Notes under the pieces: generated by a model
The model's database searches: none
The model's input: the letters and a program-made list of their open reading frames with translations, nothing else
Told to the model about the DNA's origin: nothing
DNA from: Candidatus Omnitrophota bacterium
Lineage (GTDB): Bacteria; Omnitrophota; Omnitrophia; Omnitrophales; JACQLI01
Assembly (NCBI GenBank): GCA_016204125.1
Contig: JACQLI010000036.1
Span: forward strand, 1-31,176
DNA: 31,176 bases
Direction: 5' to 3'
Program-made: the position numbers and the translations under genes
Shown: piece by piece, positions 27,395-31,176 of the stretch
Position numbering within the stretch: position 1 is the stretch's first letter
Layout: every line of letters starts with the position of its first letter

Positions 27395-28495
27395 TTATCG
27401 CCCTAAGACTGATTTGACGCGGTCGATGACTTGAAGGTTCACCAAGTCATTGTAGAGAACGAAGGCCATCAGGATCATAAGGAAGGCAAAACCGACCTGC
27501 GTAGCCCTCTCCTGAAATTTGATGCTGACTTGTCGCCTAAGAACAGCTTCGATAATCAAAAAGGCGAGATGTCCTCCATCAAGGGCAGGAATCGGAAGAA
27601 GATTGATAACGGCAAGCGAAACGCTCAATACGGCTGTAAGATGAAGTATATAAATAAGTCCCATTTTAACAGCTGTCCCTGTCATGGACATGATACCCAG
27701 TGGTCCAGAAAGGGTTTTAAGCGATAGGTGTCCTGTTGCAAGATAATAGAGAGCTTTGTAGGTCATCGCTGCGAGCTCAAGTTCAGTTAAAAAAGCTTCT
27801 TTGACCGCTACACCAAAAGAGAGTTTTTCAATTCTGTAAACCTCAGGATCGGGTTTGATTCCGAGGCGGGCCAGGCGATGACTCTTTCCAAAAACATCCG
27901 GCACGGTTTCAATACGAAGCGGGACTTTGACAGTTTGAGTCTGACTGCCACGTAAAACCAATAGCTCTGCTTCCTCAGTCGTGAGACGGCTCAAAGCGTC
28001 AGTCAACTCCTGCCAAGTGCCCACTTGAGTTCCCCCTACTGCCAGAACGCGGTCTCCCTTAGCTAACCCGCTCGCAAAAGCGGGATAACCCTCTACAAAA
28101 CCTCCAATCACTGCTTGAGGAATGGGTCGACCCATCATAAAAATGCCTGAGAAAATCAGGAAAGCTAGGAGATAGTTCATCGCCACACCTGCGATGACAA
28201 TGAAAATCCGTTTCCATACTGACGCTGCTAAATAGTCGTGCGGTTTGGGTCCTTCCGTACCCAGCTCCGAGGCCGACTCCCCTGCAGGCTTCACGAAGCC
28301 GCCAAGTGGAAACAAACTCACAACGTATTTTGTTTCCTTTCCTTGGAAATGAAAAATCTCGGGTCCGAATCCGATCGAAAACTTTTCTACCTGAACCTTG
28401 GATAAACGGCAGGCGATGAAATGTCCCCACTCATGGATAAGAATCAGAATACCAAGAACAAGTAAAGTTGGAATGAGATCGGTAAGAAATGTCAT
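27395..28495 (-). CDS. rseP: Site-2 (RseP-type) intramembrane zinc protease
   Basis: The ATG at 28495 overlaps the dxr stop in ATGA and is preferred over 28525, which lies inside dxr. The 366-residue product has the zinc motif HEWGH (H21-H25) in the first transmembrane helix. A PDZ domain lies near residues ~135-215 (FASGLAKGDRVLAVGGTQVGTWQELTDALSRL). The C-terminal LDG motif NLLPIPALDGGHL and a final hydrophobic helix complete the family pattern. It cleaves membrane-bound anti-sigma factors or leftover signal peptides in the inner membrane. Position after uppS-cdsA-dxr matches the common bacterial order. Confidence 0.94.
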   Translation of the reverse strand: MTFLTDLIPTLLVLGILILIHEWGHFIACRLSKVQVEKFSIGFGPEIFHFQGKETKYVVSLFPLGGFVKPAGESASELGTEGPKPHDYLAASVWKRIFIVIAGVAMNYLLAFLIFSGIFMMGRPIPQAVIGGFVEGYPAFASGLAKGDRVLAVGGTQVGTWQELTDALSRLTTEEAELLVLRGSQTQTVKVPLRIETVPDVFGKSHRLARLGIKPDPEVYRIEKLSFGVAVKEAFLTELELAAMTYKALYYLATGHLSLKTLSGPLGIMSMTGTAVKMGLIYILHLTAVLSVSLAVINLLPIPALDGGHLAFLIIEAVLRRQVSIKFQERATQVGFAFLMILMAFVLYNDLVNLQVIDRVKSVLGR

Positions 28496-29634
28496 TGAAG
28501 TTTTGTCGCCTCCTTTCTCGCCCACTGATCGGCTTCCAGAATATCGGCCAGCCCAGGTTTGGCCTTCACCCGATGCTTTTGCATGACCTTTTCAATCATC
28601 TTTGGAATTCCAAGAAAGGGGATCTCTTCGGTAAGAAATTTTTCCACAGCTATCTCGTTGGCTCCATTCAGAACCGCGGGCATGGTGCCCCCACGACGCT
28701 GGGCCTCGTAGCCAAATTCAAGACAGGGAAACTTTTTAAGATTGGGTTTTTCAAAATGAAGCGACCCCACTTTGACAAGATCAAGATGAGGGAAAAGATG
28801 GTTGAGTCTTTCGGGGAAACTGAGCGCATATTGAATCGGAACTCTCATATCCGTGACGGCAAGCTGCGCCAAATGCGAACCATCGATAAATTCCACGAGG
28901 GCATGAATCACGGCTTCGGGATGAATCAAAACTTCCACTCGGTCGACTCCAAGACCGAAGAGATTGGATGCCTCAATCACTTCAAGCCCTTTATTCATTA
29001 AGGTCGCCGAATCAACCGTGATCTTGGGTCCCATCCGCCATTTAGGATGGCGGAGAGCCTCTTTCACGGTAACCTTCGCAAGCGATCCCTTTCTCTTCCT
29101 GAAAGGACCCCCTGAGGAGGTAAGAATCAATTTCCTAACCGATTCTTTGATTCTTCCTTCAAGGCACTGCCAAAGTCCTGAATGTTCGCTGTCAATGGGG
29201 AGAAGCTTTACTCTTCTCTTGGCGGCCTCGCTCACCAGCAGTTCACCCGCCATCACAAGAGGTTCTTTATTGGCAATGGCCACATCTTTGCCTTTGCGAA
29301 TCGCCTCGAAAATGGGCGGGAGGCCTTTTGCCCCAACCAAAGAAAAGATCACCTGTTGGGCTTCACCGATTGCACTTACCTCCAAAAGCCCTTCCTCTCC
29401 TGTCACAAGACGGACACCAAGCCTTTCAAGACTCGACTTGATTCCCCTCGCCTGAATTTCATCAAAAACACAAACCATTCTGGGTCGAAATTCCTTTGCT
29501 TGTTTAAGAAGAATTTTTGTATTTTTGCGAGCGGCAAGAGCGGCGATTCGAAATCTCTCAGGATGAAGGCGAACAATCTCAAGAACCTTCTGTCCGATCG
29601 ATCCTGTCGAACCAACGACTGAGAGGGTTTTCAT
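28492..29634 (-). CDS. dxr: 1-deoxy-D-xylulose 5-phosphate reductoisomerase
   Basis: It converts DXP to 2-C-methyl-D-erythritol 4-phosphate, the committed step of the MEP isoprenoid pathway, with NADPH and a divalent metal. The 380-residue product has the NADPH-binding GSTGSIG near the N terminus, the ANKEPLV segment (a usual Thr or Ser is Pro here), the active-site LPIDSEHSGLWQCLEG and the metal and substrate segment GPKITVDSATLMNKGLEVIEA. It starts 5 nt after cdsA and overlaps rseP by 4 nt. Its product feeds UppS, the first gene in this operon. Confidence 0.97.
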   Translation of the reverse strand: MKTLSVVGSTGSIGQKVLEIVRLHPERFRIAALAARKNTKILLKQAKEFRPRMVCVFDEIQARGIKSSLERLGVRLVTGEEGLLEVSAIGEAQQVIFSLVGAKGLPPIFEAIRKGKDVAIANKEPLVMAGELLVSEAAKRRVKLLPIDSEHSGLWQCLEGRIKESVRKLILTSSGGPFRKRKGSLAKVTVKEALRHPKWRMGPKITVDSATLMNKGLEVIEASNLFGLGVDRVEVLIHPEAVIHALVEFIDGSHLAQLAVTDMRVPIQYALSFPERLNHLFPHLDLVKVGSLHFEKPNLKKFPCLEFGYEAQRRGGTMPAVLNGANEIAVEKFLTEEIPFLGIPKMIEKVMQKHRVKAKPGLADILEADQWARKEATKLQ

Positions 29635-29639
29635 TCGAT

Positions 29640-30446
29640 TCAGTAAACTCCTGGAAAGGCTGTGATGTAGTAGTAAACAAAAGGAATGGAGAGAAGGAGG
29701 CTGTCCAATACGTCAAGCATGCCGCCAAGCCCAGGAAGAGTTCCTGAGTCTTTAACCCCCACATCCCGCTTGATCAAGCTTTCGGCCAAATCTCCGAGAC
29801 CCGCGAGGAGTCCTATAGCAACTCCCATCACGAAAAGATGGATCGTATCCACATGGGGAAGATAAACCTTGGAAACAAGAGAAGTGAGAACCGTGGTTAG
29901 GAATCCCGCAATGGCTCCTTCCACTGACTTTTTCGGGCTGATATGCTCCACAAGCTTCATGCGTCCAAACGCCTTGCCAAAGAAGTAGGCTGCCGCATCC
30001 CCCAATTTGACAATAAGGATCGTGTAAAAAACCCATTTGGCTCCATTCGGAAGATAACGGATTTTCATCAAGAAGGAAAAAAACCAGGCCACATACACAA
30101 GACCAAAGACAGTAACCGCCGTACTCACCAGAGCCTGCTCGCGAAGCTTGCGATGGAAATTAAAAACAAAGATGGCGAGGCATCCGATAACAAAAATAAG
30201 CGATTCCGATGGAAAAAAATAGGAAAGCGGAAGGAGGGCCCCAAAAAAAAGCCCCAGACCGTGATTGATCACAATCCCCTTTTTCTCTGCCAGAGTCAAA
30301 AATTCATTGAGACCCAAAAGCATGAGGGCCTCGACAACAAGAAAAAAAAACCAGGGAGTGGCAAAGAAAATCGTGTAAACGCTTACCGCGATGAGAATGG
30401 CCGAGGTCACAAGCCGTTTTGCCAGCGGATCTGTTTCGGTGATCAT
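29640..30446 (-). CDS. cdsA: Phosphatidate cytidylyltransferase (CDP-diacylglycerol synthase)
   Basis: It makes CDP-diacylglycerol from phosphatidate and CTP at the inner membrane, the entry to phospholipid synthesis. The 268-residue product has about seven hydrophobic helices and the C-terminal signature, KSVEGAIAGF ... LGDLAESLIKRDVGVKDSGTLPGLGGMLDVLDSLL, which carries the metal and CTP sites. Its ATG overlaps the uppS stop in ATGA. Length and motifs are normal. Confidence 0.96.
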   Translation of the reverse strand: MITETDPLAKRLVTSAILIAVSVYTIFFATPWFFFLVVEALMLLGLNEFLTLAEKKGIVINHGLGLFFGALLPLSYFFPSESLIFVIGCLAIFVFNFHRKLREQALVSTAVTVFGLVYVAWFFSFLMKIRYLPNGAKWVFYTILIVKLGDAAAYFFGKAFGRMKLVEHISPKKSVEGAIAGFLTTVLTSLVSKVYLPHVDTIHLFVMGVAIGLLAGLGDLAESLIKRDVGVKDSGTLPGLGGMLDVLDSLLLSIPFVYYYITAFPGVY

Positions 30447-31165
30447 TTTTGAGGTGGAGACTCTACAAGTCCGAACCGCCTTTTCCGTTTTTGAAACGCT
30501 TCAATCGCTTTTTTGAACTCTTCTTTCGTAAAATCAGGCCAGAGGACCTCCGTCACGTAAATCTCAGAGTACGAAATTTGCCAAAGAAGGAAATTGCTGA
30601 CCCGAAGTTCGCCCGATGTTCGAATCAGGAGATCGGGATCGGGCAGGTTCGAGGTATAAAGCGCCTGCTGGATAGTATCTTCCTTGATTGAATCGAGATC
30701 AATTTCCCCCTTCTTGACCCTTTGAGCAATTTTGCGGCAAGCCTCCACAATCTCCACTCTCCCTGAATAGCTCAGCGCCAAGGTTAAAACAAGCTTGTTG
30801 TAATTTCGGGTCTCGGCCATGTTGCGTTCAATTTTTTTCCTGACCTCTGGTGACAAATCATTAACAGAACCGATCACGTTGAAACGAATCTCATTTTCTT
30901 TAAGCCGAGGGAGCTCTTGATCAAGATAGATCGAAAGGAGGCTCATGAGAAAACTCACCTCTTCTTTGGGTCTCACCCAATTTTCTTTGGAGAAGGCGTA
31001 GAGAGTAAGATAACCGACGCCAACCTCAATCGCGGTTTCGATAATATCCTGAATCCTTTCAACGCCCTTTTGGTGTCCGCGCACACGGGGGAATCCCCGC
31101 TCCTTGGCCCACCTACCATTCCCATCCATGATGATGGCGACATGCCTTGGAACATTCTGTGTCAT
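30443..31165 (-). CDS. uppS: Undecaprenyl (isoprenyl) diphosphate synthase
   Basis: It adds cis-isoprene units to make the undecaprenyl diphosphate carrier for peptidoglycan and surface glycans. The 240-residue product has IIMDGNGRWA (catalytic Asp in MDGN), RGHQKG, YLTLYAFSKENW, LLIRTSGELRVSNFLLWQ and SEIYVTEVLWPDF. The ATG at 31165 is 11 nt from the window end, so the ribosome site lies mostly outside. It is the first visible gene of the minus-strand operon and overlaps cdsA by 4 nt. Confidence 0.97.
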   Translation of the reverse strand: MTQNVPRHVAIIMDGNGRWAKERGFPRVRGHQKGVERIQDIIETAIEVGVGYLTLYAFSKENWVRPKEEVSFLMSLLSIYLDQELPRLKENEIRFNVIGSVNDLSPEVRKKIERNMAETRNYNKLVLTLALSYSGRVEIVEACRKIAQRVKKGEIDLDSIKEDTIQQALYTSNLPDPDLLIRTSGELRVSNFLLWQISYSEIYVTEVLWPDFTKEEFKKAIEAFQKRKRRFGLVESPPQK

Positions 31166-31176
31166 AGAAAAATCGT

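Noticed and set aside
26967..27395. Open reading frames of 94 to 161 residues on both strands in the rseP-proS gap
   Set aside because: All frames overlap each other, composition is not protein-like, no ribosome site or family match is seen, and the DNA folds into long hairpins that explain the lack of stops better.

Overview
The window looks like a chromosomal segment of a diderm bacterium, GC somewhat below 50% by eye. It encodes several lipoproteins, an isoprenoid/undecaprenyl/phospholipid operon with the site-2 protease rseP, and two TIGR04073-type exosortase-associated proteins. That mixture, plus a long SpvB/YD-repeat gene next to a LamG gene and a Y1 (REP-type) transposase, recalls uncultured PVC-related lineages such as Omnitrophota. 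The lineage is an inference, not a proof.

Layout. (1) 1-2485: accD (minus, cut by the window start) diverges from rpoN; accD has a perfect-consensus sigma70-type promoter. A tRNA-Thr(CGU) follows. (2) 2542-5651: a periplasmic cupin-like protein, a MazEF-like module, a small secreted Ada-like metal-binding protein, a winged-helix/Zeta-kinase fusion with a 62-aa partner, and a ParE/RelE module, all minus. A decayed second copy of the Ada-like gene start lies at 5750-5844. (3) 5984-8214: three plus-strand envelope genes, two clear lipoproteins and one HExxH protein. (4) 8257-9890: a YefM/RelE pair and a HEPN / winged-helix-MNT pair behind two tandem identical-geometry operators. (5) 10042-20118: a minus-strand secreted cluster made of a LamG protein, a small secreted protein, an Ig-like secreted protein, a four-helix-bundle (23S-IVP family) gene inside ~50-bp inverted repeats, a 2.26-kilo-residue SpvB/FG-GAP/YD-repeat protein with a C-terminal HExxH domain, and a small lipoprotein that could be its immunity protein. 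(6) 20260-22702: an XRE / nucleotidyltransferase pair, a lone receiver domain, a Y1 transposase and a hypothetical gene. (7) 22810-31165: envelope genes and the tightly packed uppS-cdsA-dxr-rseP-[structured gap]-proS-dsbA-mauE-TIGR04073 run.

The most interesting signals are these. First, six toxin-antitoxin-like modules lie in 18.5 kb. Two of them share the same N-terminal winged helix fused to quite different enzymes (a Zeta-type kinase and an MNT nucleotidyltransferase). Several have dyad operators set over the promoter, and three have predicted leaderless or near-leaderless transcripts. Second, a family of degenerate 7-nt repeats flanks the four-helix-bundle gene as inverted repeats, interrupts the YD-repeat gene in frame at five places, and makes up much of the signal-peptide coding sequence of four neighbouring secreted-protein genes. 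Third, a ~430-nt gap between rseP and proS holds three consecutive long hairpins and may encode a structured RNA. The two gene-free stretches over 300 nt are 5652-5983 and 26968-27394; both are described in the features.
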